A stretch of DNA of 64,000 bases from Spirilliplanes yamanashiensis (GTDB taxonomy: Bacteria; Actinomycetota; Actinomycetes; Mycobacteriales; Micromonosporaceae): contig NZ_BOOY01000032.1 of the NCBI RefSeq assembly GCF_016863475.1, forward strand, positions 179,701 through 243,700, written 5' to 3'. Both the position numbers and the translations under genes were made by a program. Below, piece after piece: positions 7,919-20,246 of the stretch (position 1 is its first letter; every line of letters starts with the position of its first letter). Under the pieces are notes generated by a model. The model had not been told where the DNA came from. It did no database searches and saw only the letters and a program-made list of their open reading frames with translations.

Positions 7919-9598
7919 ATGCGCACTCCCAGATTGCTCGCGCTGAGCGTGGCCGGCGTGCTCGCCGCCGGCACGCTCGCCGCGTGCAGCGACAGCCCGA
8001 ACAACCCGAACGCCAACCAGGGCGAAGCGGCCACCGTGCTGAACATCGGCATGCCGAACGGCCCCCAGACGGAGAACCACAACCCGTTCCTGGGCACCTC
8101 GTCGGCGTCGTCGCTGGGCTACAAGTGGATGATCTACGAGCCCCTGATGATGTGGAACCCGGTCAAGCCGGCCGACCCGGCCAAGCCGTGGCTGGGCACC
8201 AAGGCCGAGTGGTCCGCCGACTACAAGACCGTCAAGGTCACCGTGCGCGACGGCGCCACCTGGTCGGACGGCAAGCCGCTGACCGCCGAGGACGTCGCCT
8301 TCACGTTCAACCTCATCAAGAACGACAAGGCGCTGAACACGGGCAACACCCCGTACGGCGACATCACCGCGTCCGGCAGCGACGTGACCATCAAGTTCGG
8401 TGAGCCGCAGTTCGTCAACCAGAACAAGGTGCTCCAGCAGCCGATCGTCCCCAAGCACATCTGGGAGACCATCAAGAGCCCGTCGACGGACGTCAACAAG
8501 ACGCCGGTCGGCAGCGGCCCGTACACGCTGAAGTCGTTCACCCCGCAGACGACCACGCTGGTCGCCCGCACCTCGGGTTACTGGGGCACGCAGCCGGCCG
8601 TCAAGGAGCTGCGCTACACCTCGTACACCGACAACAACGCGCAGACCACCGCGCTGGCCAACGGCGAGTCGGAGTGGAGCTTCGTCTTCATCCCGAACGT
8701 GCAGCAGGTCTTCGTCGGCAAGAACCCGACCCACCACAAGATCTGGTCGCCGCCGGTGCTCGGCATCCACGGCCTCTACATCAACACCACGAAGAAGCCG
8801 TTCGACGACGCGGTCGTGCGCCGCGCGATGGACATGGTCATCAACCGTGACGACATCTTCGTCCAGGCCTCGTCGAGCTACTTCCACCCGGTCGTCAAGA
8901 GCGTGACCGGCCTGCCGACCCCGGCCGCCGAGGCGTACATCGCGCCGGAGTACAAGGGCAAGGAGCACAAGGTCGACGTCGAGGGCGCCAAGAAGCTGCT
9001 CACCGACGCCGGTTACAAGCTCGAGGGCAACGTCCTGAAGGACAAGTCCGGCAAGGACGTCAAGATCACGCTGACCGACCCGGCCGGCTGGTCCGACTAC
9101 CAGACGAGCCTCGAGATCGTGAAGGACAACCTGTCCCAGATCGGCATCGCCGCCACCGTCGACAAGGCGAACCAGGACGCCTGGTTCAAGAACGTCGAGG
9201 AGGGCAAGTTCGACGCCACGTTCCGCTGGACCAACGGCGGCGCGACCCCGTACGACCTGTACCAGACGATCATGGACGGCACGTTCCTCAAGCCGATCGG
9301 CCAGGCCTCCCCGGCCGGCAACTTCGGCCGGTTCGACAGCCCCGAGGCGACCAAGGCGCTCAAGGACTACGCGAACGCCTCGGACGACGCCACCCGCACC
9401 ACGGCGCTCAACACCCTGCAGAAGATCTTCGTCGAGCAGATGCCGATGATCCCGGTCGGCGCGGACAACGTCGGTGCCGCGTACAACGTGAAGAACTGGG
9501 TCGGCTGGCCCGACGACTCCAACCCCTACGGAGCCGGTCAGCCCACGCAGGCCAACTCGCTGGACGTGGTCCTGCACCTGAAGCCCGCGAACGCCTGA
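7919..9598 (+). CDS. family-5 extracellular solute-binding lipoprotein (probably gluco-oligosaccharide)
   Basis: 559 residues. Signal peptide with lipobox LAAC, so Cys23 is lipidated. The body is a cluster C (SBP_bac_5) binding protein: [16 protein letters not shown], the GSGPYTL motif and the terminal MIPVGADN region. Such proteins are usually annotated as peptide binding, but a subset next to beta-glucosidases binds cello- or laminari-oligosaccharides. The flanking LacI gene and GH1/GH30 genes favour a beta-glucan oligosaccharide here. GGAGAACG precedes the ATG. A strong hairpin after the gene probably raises its expression relative to the downstream membrane components. Confidence 0.88.
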   Translation: MRTPRLLALSVAGVLAAGTLAACSDSPNNPNANQGEAATVLNIGMPNGPQTENHNPFLGTSSASSLGYKWMIYEPLMMWNPVKPADPAKPWLGTKAEWSADYKTVKVTVRDGATWSDGKPLTAEDVAFTFNLIKNDKALNTGNTPYGDITASGSDVTIKFGEPQFVNQNKVLQQPIVPKHIWETIKSPSTDVNKTPVGSGPYTLKSFTPQTTTLVARTSGYWGTQPAVKELRYTSYTDNNAQTTALANGESEWSFVFIPNVQQVFVGKNPTHHKIWSPPVLGIHGLYINTTKKPFDDAVVRRAMDMVINRDDIFVQASSSYFHPVVKSVTGLPTPAAEAYIAPEYKGKEHKVDVEGAKKLLTDAGYKLEGNVLKDKSGKDVKITLTDPAGWSDYQTSLEIVKDNLSQIGIAATVDKANQDAWFKNVEEGKFDATFRWTNGGATPYDLYQTIMDGTFLKPIGQASPAGNFGRFDSPEATKALKDYANASDDATRTTALNTLQKIFVEQMPMIPVGADNVGAAYNVKNWVGWPDDSNPYGAGQPTQANSLDVVLHLKPANA

Positions 9599-9607
9599 TC
9601 CGCAACG

Positions 9608-9641
9608 CCGCTCCCCGGCCGGTCCGCCGGCCGGGGAGCGG
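9608..9641. terminator. 15-bp perfect hairpin after the binding-protein gene
   Basis: Arms CCGCTCCCCGGCCGG (9608-9622) and CCGGCCGGGGAGCGG (9627-9641) with loop TCCG. No U-tract. It lies inside the operon and may act as a partial terminator or 3' stabiliser that keeps binding protein in excess over permease, a common arrangement in ABC importers. Confidence 0.65.
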
Positions 9642-9682
9642 CCCCGCGGCGCCGCCGAACCCCTCAGACAGGAAACTCCCCC

Positions 9683-10800
<1,118 letters not shown>

Positions 10801-10804
<4 letters not shown>

Positions 10805-11781
10805 AGTACCTGCTCCAGCGCATCGCCTTCTACCTGTTCACGGCGTGGGCGGCGCTGACCCTCAACTTCGTCATCCCCCGGATGATCCCGGGCGACCCGG
10901 TCAAGTCGATGATCTCGCGCTTCCAGGGCCAGATGGACCCCGACGCGATCGAGAGCCTGTACGTGTTGTTCGGCATCGACAAGCAGGCCGGCATCTGGGA
11001 CCAGTACGTCGACTACTGGGGCCAGCTGTTCCGCGGCGACCTCGGCCTGTCGTTCACCTCGTTCCCGTCGCCGGTCAGCGAGGTCATCGGCACGAGCGTG
11101 TGGTGGACGGTGCTGCTGGTCGGCATCACCACCGCGCTGAGCTTCGCGATCGGCACCGGGCTGGGCGTGCTGGCCGGCTGGCGGCGCGGCTCCTGGATCG
11201 ACGGGCTGCTGCCCGCCACCACGTTCCTGTCGTCGGTGCCGTACTTCTGGCTGGGCCTGGTCGCCATCGCCCTGCTGGCCGGCCCGGGCAGCTTCTTCCC
11301 GTCGTCCGGCGGCTACGAGCCGGGCCTGGTGCCCGCGTTCGACCAGTACTTCATCCCGAGCGCGATCCAGCACAGCCTGCTGCCCGCGTTCACCATCCTC
11401 ATCTCGTCGGTGAGCGGCTGGATCCTCAGCATGCGCAACATGATGGTCACCGTCGCGGCGGAGGACTACATCACGGTGGCGCACGCCAAGGGCCTGCCGG
11501 AGCGCCGGGTGGCGCTGAGCTACGCGGCCCGCAACGCGCTGCTGCCCAACGTGTCGGGCTTCGCCCTGTCGCTGGGCTTCATCGTCGGCGGCACCCTGCT
11601 GGTGGAGATCGTCTTCTCCTACCCGGGCCTCGGCTACCTGCTGTTCCGCGCCGTCGGCGCGAAGGACTACCCGCTCATGCAGGGCATCTTCCTGGTCATC
11701 ACCATCTCGGTGCTGCTGGCCAACCTGCTCGCGGACGTCGTCTACATGCTGCTCGACCCGCGCACCCGCAAGGAGGGCTGA
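10801..11781 (+). CDS. ABC transporter permease (OppB/DppB type)
   Basis: 326 residues beginning [34 protein letters not shown], the typical start of this family with a first membrane helix and the conserved PGDP motif. About six helices; the EAA-type cytoplasmic loop that contacts the ATPases reads [20 protein letters not shown]. The ATG overlaps the upstream stop by four bases, showing translational coupling. It forms the channel together with the permease at 11785. Confidence 0.92.
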
Positions 11782-11784
11782 GCG

Positions 11785-12884
11785 ATGACCATCCCCACCT
11801 CCAGCATCGACCAGGTCATTCCGGGCGAGGGCGCGATGGCCCAGCCGGACACCGCGCCGGCGGCCAAGGCGAAGCGGCAGCGGCTGCGGTTCGTGGCCAA
11901 CGGCAAGGCGGCCACCGGCCTGATCATGCTCGCCATCTACTGCGTGCTGGCGATCATCGGCCCGTGGATCGCGCCGTACGACCCCGACGCCCGCAGCAAC
12001 GACCTGCTGGCGCCGCCGTCGGCCGCGCACTGGTTCGGCACCACGCACCTCGGCCAGGACGTGCTCAGCCAGATCCTCGTCGGCACCCGCGGCGTCATGC
12101 TCGTCGGCCTGACCGCCGGCCTGGTGGCCACCGTCCTGTCGGTGCTCATCGGCGTGACCGCCGGCTTCCTCGGCGGCGCGTTCGACGAGGCCCTGTCGGC
12201 GCTGTCGAACGTCTTCCTGGTCATCCCGGCGCTGCCGCTCATCATCATCGTGGCGTCGAGCTTCACCACGGCGGGCGACGTCGTCGTCGCGCTCACCATC
12301 GGCTTCACGTCGTGGGCGTGGGGCGCCCGGGTGCTGCGCGCGCAGACGCTGTCGCTGCGCCGCCGCGACTACGTCGAGGCGTCCCGGGCCACCGGCGAGA
12401 GCACCTGGCGCATCATCCTGTTCGAGATCCTGCCGAACCTGACCGCGATCATCGCCTCCGGCTTCGTCGGCACGGTCATCTTCGCGGTGATGAGCGAGAT
12501 CACCCTGGCGTTCATCGGCATCTCGTCGATCTCGTCGTGGAACTGGGGCACGATCCTGTTCTGGGCGCAGAGCCAGCAGGCCCTCGCCCAGGGCGCGTGG
12601 TGGTGGTTCGTCCCGGCCGGTCTCGCGATCGCCCTGCTCGGCACCGCGCTGTCGCTCATCAACTTCGGCATCGACGAGTTCGTCAGCCCGCGGCTGCGCA
12701 GCTCCGGCAAGTCCAAGGTGAAGACGGCGTCGGGCCAGACCGTGCGCATGCGGGTCGGCTTCACGCCGGTCCTGGCGTCGCGCCCGGTGCGGGCGACCCA
12801 GGTCGCGCGGTCCTACCCGGCCGCTCCGGTGTCCAACGGCAAGGTCAACGGCGCGCACGTCGCACCCCGGAAGGAGGAGGTCAA

Positions 12885-12888
<4 letters not shown>
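11785..12888 (+). CDS. ABC transporter permease (OppC/DppC type)
   Basis: 367 residues. After a hydrophilic N-terminus of about 45 residues come the first helix and the family motifs APYDPDARSNDLLAPPSAAHWFGT and GQDVLSQIL; the EAA loop is EASRATGESTWRIILFEILPN. An unusually long basic, Ala/Val-rich cytoplasmic tail of about 60 residues follows the last helix. It pairs with the OppB-type permease three bases upstream. Confidence 0.92.
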
Positions 12889-13895
<1,007 letters not shown>

Positions 13896-13925
13896 TCCCC
13901 CTCACCCCCCGAAGTCAGGAGAACC

Positions 13926-15347
13926 ATGAACACCACCGCCACGGCGTTCGACCTGAGCACCGACCCCGCGCTGCTGGCCCGGATCGCGACCCTGCCCCCG
14001 TCGTTCCGGTGGGGCGTGGCGACCTCGTCCTACCAGATCGAGGGCGCTGTCGCCGAGGACGGCCGCACGCCGTCCATCTGGGACACGTTCTGCCGGGTGC
14101 CCGGTGCCGTGGCGAACGGCGACCACGGCGACGTGGCGTGCGACCACTACCACCGGATGCCGCAGGACGTCGCGCTCATCAAGGAGCTGGGTGTCGACAC
14201 CTACCGGTTCTCGGTGGCGTGGCCGCGGGTGCAGCCGGGCGGCCGCGGCCCGGTCAACGAGGCCGGCCTGGCCTTCTACGACCGGCTCACCGACGAGCTG
14301 CTGGCGCAGGGCGTGGACCCGTGGGTGACGCTCTACCACTGGGACCTGCCGCAGGAGCTGGAGGACGCGGGCGGCTGGCCGAACCGCGACACCGCCTACC
14401 GGTTCGCCGACTACGCGATGATGGTGTTCGACAAGCTGTCCGACCGGGTGGACACGTGGACGACGCTGAACGAGCCGTGGTGCTCGGCGTGGCTCGGCTA
14501 CATGACCGGTGACCACGCGCCGGGCCGGCGCAACCTGCAGGACAGCATCGCGGCGACGCACCACCTGCTGCTGGGCCACGGCCTGGCGACGCAGCGGATG
14601 CGGGCGGCGGCCACCCGGCCGCTGCAGTTCGGCATCACGCTGAACATGGCGACCGCCACCCCGGAGACCGACTCGGAGGCCGACCGCGACGCGTGCCGGG
14701 CCGCCGACGGCCTGGGCGTGCGGATCTACATGGACCCGCTGCGCCGGGGCGCCTACCCGGAGGACGTCGTCGCCGACCTGGCGGCGCAGGGCGTGCAGAT
14801 CCCGGTGCAGGACGGCGACCTGGAGGCCATCAGCGCGCCGATCGACGTGCTGGGCGTCAACTTCTACTTCGGGCAGGTCTTCTCCGGCCTGGACGAGAAC
14901 GGCAGCCGCACCGACGGCGACGGCGTGCCGGTGGTGCGCGACATCCCGCAGGACCTGCCGCAGACGGCGATGGGCTGGCCCATCACGCCGAACCGCTTCA
15001 CCGAGCTGCTGACCCGGCTGAGCCGCGACTACCCGGGCCTGCCGATCATCATCACGGAGAACGGGGCGGCGTTCGCCGACACCGCCGACGAGTCCGGTTT
15101 CGTGCGCGACGACGACCGCACCGGCTACCTCGCCGAGCACATCGCGGCGGTGGCCGACGCCCGCACCCAGGGCGCCGACATCCGCGGCTACTTCGCCTGG
15201 TCGCTGCTGGACAACTTCGAGTGGGCGTACGGCTACGACAAGCGGTTCGGCATCGTGCGGGTGGACTACGACACCCAGCAGCGCACCCCGAAGCAGAGCG
15301 CGCTGTGGTTCAAGGACACGATCGGGCGTATCCGCGGCGCCGTCTGA
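13926..15347 (+). CDS. GH1 beta-glucosidase, cytoplasmic
   Basis: 473 residues, normal for family GH1. The signature FRWGVATSSYQIEGA is near residue 27, the acid/base is Glu183 in TLNEPW and the nucleophile is Glu378 in ITENG. There is no signal peptide, so it would hydrolyse imported beta-gluco-oligosaccharides to glucose inside the cell. AGGAGAACC lies just before the ATG. It follows the importer by 30 bp and ends in a strong terminator, closing the operon. Confidence 0.95.
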   Translation: MNTTATAFDLSTDPALLARIATLPPSFRWGVATSSYQIEGAVAEDGRTPSIWDTFCRVPGAVANGDHGDVACDHYHRMPQDVALIKELGVDTYRFSVAWPRVQPGGRGPVNEAGLAFYDRLTDELLAQGVDPWVTLYHWDLPQELEDAGGWPNRDTAYRFADYAMMVFDKLSDRVDTWTTLNEPWCSAWLGYMTGDHAPGRRNLQDSIAATHHLLLGHGLATQRMRAAATRPLQFGITLNMATATPETDSEADRDACRAADGLGVRIYMDPLRRGAYPEDVVADLAAQGVQIPVQDGDLEAISAPIDVLGVNFYFGQVFSGLDENGSRTDGDGVPVVRDIPQDLPQTAMGWPITPNRFTELLTRLSRDYPGLPIIITENGAAFADTADESGFVRDDDRTGYLAEHIAAVADARTQGADIRGYFAWSLLDNFEWAYGYDKRFGIVRVDYDTQQRTPKQSALWFKDTIGRIRGAV

Positions 15348-15360
15348 TCAACGCGTTCCG

Positions 15361-15396
15361 GCCGGGGCCGTCACCGTATTCGGTGGCGGCCCCGGC
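15361..15396 (+). terminator. intrinsic terminator after the GH1 gene
   Basis: A 16-bp stem (15361-15376 with 15381-15396) with one G-U pair and the loop TATT lies 13 bases after the stop codon. There is no long U-tract. Confidence 0.75.
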
Positions 15397-15403
15397 GCGT
15401 TGA

Positions 15404-15417
15404 AACAAACGGTTGTT
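15404..15417. promoter_or_regulatory. LacI-like palindrome upstream of the GH30 gene
   Basis: AACAAACGGTTGTT fits AACAANCGNTTGTT, a palindrome around CpG like LacI-family operators. Its left half AACAAACGG recurs at 15472-15480, exactly in the -35/-10 spacer of the GH30 promoter. A 6-bp inverted repeat ACGAGA/TCTCGT (15423-15428, 15445-15450) lies between. Which regulator binds is inference; the LacI protein at 6742 is the obvious candidate. Confidence 0.5.
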
Positions 15418-15457
15418 ACATAACGAGAAATTGAAGTTCCGGAATCTCGTAACAGTC

Positions 15458-15486
15458 TTGGCAATGCTGTTAACAAACGGCATTCT
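15458..15486 (+). promoter_or_regulatory. promoter giving a leaderless GH30 transcript
   Basis: TTGGCA (15458-15463), a 17-bp spacer and CATTCT (15481-15486) predict transcription from about 15493, which is the first base of the GTG start. No Shine-Dalgarno sequence precedes that GTG. Confidence 0.6.
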
Positions 15487-15492
15487 TATTTC

Positions 15493-17451
15493 GTGATCGA
15501 AACCAACGAGGCCGCGGCGACCGCCCCCCGCCGCCGTCTCTCCCGCCGCCTGTTGGCCGTCGCCGTCACCGGCACCGCCCTGGCCGGCGCAGGGGTGACC
15601 GCCGTCGTTCTCGGCCCCTCGGCGTTCGCCGCCGGGGAGCAGGTGAACGTCGTCCTGACCACCACGTCCGACGCGGGCGGCCGGGTGCTGACCCGCCGCC
15701 TGGAACCGCAGGCGCCCGTCGCGTTCGCGGGCAGCAGCCCGGCCGCGGGCACCACCGTCACCGTCGACGAGAACGTCCGCCACCAGACGTTCGAGGGCGC
15801 CGGCGCGTCCATCACCGACACCACCGCGTACCTGTTCCGCGGTGGCCCGATCAGCGCCGCCACCCGCGACGACGTGATGCGCAAGCTGTTCAGCCCCACC
15901 GACGGCATCGGCCTGTCGTTCGTGCGCAACCCGATCGGCGCGTCCGACCTCTCGCGCCCCGGCAACGTCTCGCTCGACGACACCTGCTGCACCCTGGACG
16001 ACTTCGGCGCCAACGGCTACGACACCGACGTGCGGCTGCTCACCCAGCAGGCGAAGCAGCTCAACCCGGCGCTGCGGGTCAAGGGCGTGCCGTGGAGCGC
16101 CCCCGGCTGGATGAAGGACAACGGCCGGATGGACCAGATGGGCTGGCTCAAGTGGGAGTACTACCCGCTGTACGCCCAGTACCTGGTGAAGTACGTGCAG
16201 TCGTACCAGGCGGCCGGCATCCCGGTGAACTACGTCAGCGTGCAGAACGAGCCCAACTGCTGCCAGGCCGCCAACCCGACCGCCATGAACTACCCCGGCA
16301 TGAGCTGGAACCCGGCCGGCCTGGTCGAGTTCACCAAGAACCACGTCTACCCGGCGTTCCGCGCCGCCGGGCTCAGCACCAAGGTGCTGATCCACGACTG
16401 GAACTACGGCGACTACGCCAACTTCGGCGCCGCCATCCTCGCCGACGCCGGCGTGCGCAACGACCCGCTGTTCGGCGGCATCGCCTGGCACGGCTACTTC
16501 GGTGACATGGGCGTCGGCACGCAGGTGCACAACCAGTACCCGGCGGTCCCGCAGTTCTCCACCGAGCACTCCGGCGGCACCTGGATCGGCAACCAGCACA
16601 ACGAGGACCTGACCGACATCATCGGCTACGCCCGGAACTGGTCGCGCAGCATCGTCAAGTGGAGCCTGGCGCTCAACCAGAACATGGGCCCGCACAACGG
16701 CGGCTGCGGCACCTGCACCGGCCTGGTCACCGTGCAGGAGGGCGGCGCCCGGGCCGGCCAGGTCGACTACACCGTCGAGTACTACACCACCGGCCACCTC
16801 ACCAAGTTCGTCCGGCCGGGCGCCCAGCGCATCGAGAGCAACGACGGCTCGGCCGTGCGCAACGTCGCCTACCGCAACACCGACGGCTCCAAGGCGCTCA
16901 TCGCCCACAACGCCGGCACGGGCGCCCAGTCGCTGAAGGTCGTCTGGGGCAACCAGTCCTTCACCTACCCGCTGCCGGGGCGCACCACGGCGACGTTCAC
17001 CTGGGCCGGCACCCCCGGCTCGGGCACCCCGACCGCCGGCCCCACCACCGCTCCCCCGTCCGGCGCCTCCGGCCGGATCGTCAGCGCCGCCACCGGCAAG
17101 TGCCTCGACGTCACCGGCAGCGCGACCGCCGACGGCACCCTGCCGCAGATGTGGACCTGCTTCGGCGGGCCCAACCAGACCTGGCAGCGCGCGTCCGACG
17201 GGTCCGTCCGGTCCCTGGGCAAGTGCCTCGACGTGCAGAACGGCGCCGTGAACGACGGGGCGACCGTGCACATGTGGACCTGCCACGCGGGGCTCACCAG
17301 CCAGCAGTGGACGTACACGGCCGGCCGCGACCTCGTGAACGTCCGGTCCGGAACCTGCCTCGACGTCCGCGACAACAATCCGGCCGACGGCGCCCGGCTG
17401 CAGCTGTGGAGCTGCTCGGGCGGCGCCAATCAGAAGTGGACGGTTCCGTGA
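15493..17451 (+). CDS. secreted GH30 glucanase/glucosylceramidase-like with C-terminal ricin-type lectin (CBM13)
   Basis: 652 residues. Signal peptide with basic start and hydrophobic core, cleavage probably after AFA46. The GH30 barrel spans about 85-515: acid/base Glu253 in SVQNEP and nucleophile Glu358 in FSTEH. A Thr/Pro linker precedes a beta-trefoil lectin domain (about 525-652) with repeated GKCLDV and QxW motifs, which would hold the enzyme on polysaccharide. Family GH30 includes beta-1,6-glucanases and glucosylceramidases; next to the importer and GH1 gene a beta-1,6- or mixed glucan is the likely substrate. Translation appears leaderless. Confidence 0.9.
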   Translation: MIETNEAAATAPRRRLSRRLLAVAVTGTALAGAGVTAVVLGPSAFAAGEQVNVVLTTTSDAGGRVLTRRLEPQAPVAFAGSSPAAGTTVTVDENVRHQTFEGAGASITDTTAYLFRGGPISAATRDDVMRKLFSPTDGIGLSFVRNPIGASDLSRPGNVSLDDTCCTLDDFGANGYDTDVRLLTQQAKQLNPALRVKGVPWSAPGWMKDNGRMDQMGWLKWEYYPLYAQYLVKYVQSYQAAGIPVNYVSVQNEPNCCQAANPTAMNYPGMSWNPAGLVEFTKNHVYPAFRAAGLSTKVLIHDWNYGDYANFGAAILADAGVRNDPLFGGIAWHGYFGDMGVGTQVHNQYPAVPQFSTEHSGGTWIGNQHNEDLTDIIGYARNWSRSIVKWSLALNQNMGPHNGGCGTCTGLVTVQEGGARAGQVDYTVEYYTTGHLTKFVRPGAQRIESNDGSAVRNVAYRNTDGSKALIAHNAGTGAQSLKVVWGNQSFTYPLPGRTTATFTWAGTPGSGTPTAGPTTAPPSGASGRIVSAATGKCLDVTGSATADGTLPQMWTCFGGPNQTWQRASDGSVRSLGKCLDVQNGAVNDGATVHMWTCHAGLTSQQWTYTAGRDLVNVRSGTCLDVRDNNPADGARLQLWSCSGGANQKWTVP

Positions 17452-17480
17452 CGCCAACGGTCCGATAATTGCGCCTGATA

Positions 17481-17514
17481 CCGCGCGGCCGTCGCATCAC
17501 CGACGGCCGCGCGG
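17481..17514 (+). terminator. intrinsic terminator after the GH30 gene
   Basis: A perfect 14-bp stem, CCGCGCGGCCGTCG (17481-17494) with its complement at 17501-17514, loop CATCAC. Confidence 0.75.
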
Positions 17515-17538
17515 TCGCATTCCGGCGCCATCGGGAAA

Positions 17539-17564
17539 TGGCGTGTCCGCTACGGGACACGCCA
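17539..17564. promoter_or_regulatory. inverted repeat upstream of the peroxidase operon
   Basis: TGGCGTGTCC (17539-17548), six bases, GGACACGCCA (17555-17564): perfect 10-bp arms, 71 bp before the peroxidase start and after the GH30 terminator. Arm length and spacing suit a dimeric repressor or activator; a second hairpin function cannot be excluded. Confidence 0.5.
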
Positions 17565-17634
17565 CTGGCGACCATTCCCCCGCGTGGAAAACGTGGACGG
17601 CGGACATCAGCGCCGGGGGAAGGGAACACCGACC

Positions 17635-19359
17635 ATGACCGCACCCGAGAAGAAGAACTACCGCCGCATGCTGCGCGACGTGCGGCACGGCGGCCAGGTG
17701 GCCGCCGCCGCCCCGCCGGGCGCCGAGTCGGCGAGCGACGTCGAGGACGTGTCGAGCCCGTTCGACTACCTGTTCGCCGACCTGGCCGCCGGGTTCCCCG
17801 CGCACCACCTGCCCGGCGACCCCGCCGACGTCACCCGGGCCCTGAAGGCGCTCGGCGCCGTCATGATCGAGGAGCCCCCGGCCGGGCGGGACTCGGTGAT
17901 CCCGGCCGTGTACACGTACTGGGGCCAGTTCATCGACCACGACATCACCGCCGGCACCGACCGCAACGACGCGGTCACCGACCTCCGGCAGCCCGTGCTG
18001 ACGCCGCTGGACCCCCGGGTCGTCCGCGCGGGCCTGCGCAACCTGCGCCAGCCCGCGCTGAACCTCGACTCCGTCTACGGCGACGGGCCCGACCTGCACG
18101 GCGAGGGCACCGAGTCGGGCCGGCTCTACGACGGCATCGCCCTGCGCGTGGGCGCGGTGACCGAGTCCGACAGCATCCCGGGCGAGGCCGTCCCGCCCGC
18201 CGGGGACGCCCTGCGCGACCTGCCCCGCCGGGGCGACGACGGGCTGCCGCCGGACGCCGACGAGCAGACCGCCGCGACGCACCGCACCACCGCCGTCATC
18301 GGCGACGGCCGCAACGACGAGAACCTGATCGTCGCGCAGTTCCACGTGGCGTTCCTGCGCTTCCACAACGCCGTGCTGGCGCAGCTGCGCACCAGGTCCA
18401 ACGGCCACCGCAGGAGCGACCGGGAGCTGTTCGAGTCGGCCCGCGACCTGGTGCGCTGGCACTACCAGTGGCTCGTGGTCCACGACTACCTCAAGACGAT
18501 CGCCATGCCGGGCGTCGTCGACAAGGTGCTGCTCGACGGCAACCGGCACTTCGTCGTGGCCGACGGCGCCGAGCCGTACATGCCGCTGGAGTTCTCCGTG
18601 GCCGCCTACCGGTTCGGGCACAGCATGGTCCGCGCCACCTACGACTACAACCGCAACTTCGGCCGCCACGCCGGCGCCGGCGGCGTCCTGCAGGACTCCG
18701 CGTCGTTCCGGCAGCTGTTCGCGTTCACCGGCGGGCACCGCCGGCCCTTCGACGGCGCGCCGTCGCCCACCCTGCCGTTCAACTGGGTGATCGAGTGGGA
18801 CCGGTTCGTCGACAAGGGCGACGGCACCTCCGACCACTTCGCCCGTCCGATCGACACGCACATCGCGCCGCCGCTGTTCGACATGGTCAACCAGGTCGGC
18901 CCGGCCGACGACGCCGGCCCCGACGACGTCAAGCGGATGCTGCGCGCGCTGGCCGTGCGCAACCTGCTGCGCGGCTACCACCTGGCGCTGCCCACCGGCC
19001 AGGCCGTCGCCGCCAAGGTCGGCGCCCGCCCGCTGAGCGCCGAGGAGCTGCGCCGCGGCAACAGCGCCGCCGTGAACGACGCCCTGGACGCGGGCGGCTT
19101 CACCGACCACACGCCGCTGTGGTTCTACATCCTCAAGGAGGCCGAGGTGCGCTGCCACGGCAACTTCCTCGGCGAGGTCGGCAGCCGGATCGTGGCGGAG
19201 ACGCTCATCGGTCAGCTGCGCGCCGACCCCGACTCGTACCTGGGCCGCTACCGGCCGTGGACGCCCGCCGAAGGCGTGCGGCTGCCGAACGGCGAGCCCA
19301 TCGTCACCATCACCGACCTGTTCCGGTTCGCCGGCGTGTTCCCAGGGGACCCGACATGA
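17635..19359 (+). CDS. animal-type haem peroxidase
   Basis: 574 residues. Haem peroxidase (animal/cyclooxygenase superfamily) motifs: distal histidine H102 in WGQFIDHD, GDGRNDENLIVAQFHVAFLRFHN at about 223-245 with the catalytic Arg226, and proximal histidine H329 in YRFGHSMVRATYDYNRNF. No signal peptide is visible, unusual for a family often secreted. It would use peroxide to oxidise halide or organic substrates. It is first in an overlapping three-gene operon with a serine protease and an alpha/beta hydrolase. The ATG lacks a strong ribosome binding site (GGGAA 12 bases upstream). Confidence 0.88.
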   Translation: MTAPEKKNYRRMLRDVRHGGQVAAAAPPGAESASDVEDVSSPFDYLFADLAAGFPAHHLPGDPADVTRALKALGAVMIEEPPAGRDSVIPAVYTYWGQFIDHDITAGTDRNDAVTDLRQPVLTPLDPRVVRAGLRNLRQPALNLDSVYGDGPDLHGEGTESGRLYDGIALRVGAVTESDSIPGEAVPPAGDALRDLPRRGDDGLPPDADEQTAATHRTTAVIGDGRNDENLIVAQFHVAFLRFHNAVLAQLRTRSNGHRRSDRELFESARDLVRWHYQWLVVHDYLKTIAMPGVVDKVLLDGNRHFVVADGAEPYMPLEFSVAAYRFGHSMVRATYDYNRNFGRHAGAGGVLQDSASFRQLFAFTGGHRRPFDGAPSPTLPFNWVIEWDRFVDKGDGTSDHFARPIDTHIAPPLFDMVNQVGPADDAGPDDVKRMLRALAVRNLLRGYHLALPTGQAVAAKVGARPLSAEELRRGNSAAVNDALDAGGFTDHTPLWFYILKEAEVRCHGNFLGEVGSRIVAETLIGQLRADPDSYLGRYRPWTPAEGVRLPNGEPIVTITDLFRFAGVFPGDPT

Positions 19360-20246
19360 CCATCATCGCGAACGAACCGACCTTCGAACCGATCAGCGAC
19401 CGCGCGCGCCGGGTCGGCGCCGACCCGGACGACGCCTGGCGCGACGAGCCCGAACCCCGCAAGCGGGCGTACGCCGCCCGGCACGGCATCGACGTCGCCG
19501 CCGTGGCGAGCGAGGCGGAGCTGGACCGCCGGCTGGAGAGCGTGGTCGGCGCGGCCGACTTCCTGCCGGGCCGGTGGCTGCGCCAGGGCCGGGCCGCCGC
19601 CGACGCGGTGGCGCGGATCCGCACCGGCAGCTCGCTCGGCTCCGGCTTCCTCGTCACGCCGTCGCTGCTGATGACCAACAACCACGTCCTGCCGGACGCC
19701 GCCACCGCCGCCGTCTCGACCGCCACCTTCCGGTTCGAGGACGACGAGGACGAGCAGCGCCCGGAGGCGACCCGCTTCGGCCTCGACCCGCAGCGCTGCT
19801 TCGTCACCGACGAGGCGCTCGACTTCACGCTCGTCGCGGTGGCGCAGCCGCCCGGCGCCCCCGCCCCCGGCGCCACCTACGGCTGCATCGCGGCCAAGGC
19901 GGCGACCGGCAAGATCCTGGAGGGGATGCCGGTCAACATCGTGCAGCACCCGCAGGGCCGGGCGAAGGAGATCGCCGTGCGGCACAACCTGCTGCTGTCG
20001 GTCGACGACGCCACCACCCTGACGTACGGCACCGACACGGAGCCCGGCTCGTCCGGCTCGCCCGTCTTCAACGACGACTGGGAGCTGGTGGCCCTGCACC
20101 ACGCGGGCGGCGGCGACGCGCCGGGCCGGCTCGTCGGCAACCGCGGCATCCGGATCTCCGCCATCGTCCGGCACGTCGCCGCGGTGGCCGGGCCGGTCCC
20201 CGGCGAGCTGCTGGCCGAGTTCCTCACGATCGCGGGCACGCCGTGA
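19356..20246 (+). CDS. V8/trypsin-like serine protease
   Basis: 296 residues. An N-terminal segment of about 85 charged residues without signal peptide precedes a chymotrypsin-fold protease: His110 in TNNHVL, Asp156 in ALDFTLVAV and Ser233 in GSSGSP. The loop arrangement resembles glutamyl endopeptidases and intracellular effector-type trypsins. The ATG overlaps the peroxidase stop (ATGA), so the two are translationally coupled. Lacking a secretion signal, it probably acts in the cytoplasm, perhaps held inactive by its N-terminal region; that is inference. Confidence 0.87.
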   Translation: MTIIANEPTFEPISDRARRVGADPDDAWRDEPEPRKRAYAARHGIDVAAVASEAELDRRLESVVGAADFLPGRWLRQGRAAADAVARIRTGSSLGSGFLVTPSLLMTNNHVLPDAATAAVSTATFRFEDDEDEQRPEATRFGLDPQRCFVTDEALDFTLVAVAQPPGAPAPGATYGCIAAKAATGKILEGMPVNIVQHPQGRAKEIAVRHNLLLSVDDATTLTYGTDTEPGSSGSPVFNDDWELVALHHAGGGDAPGRLVGNRGIRISAIVRHVAAVAGPVPGELLAEFLTIAGTP

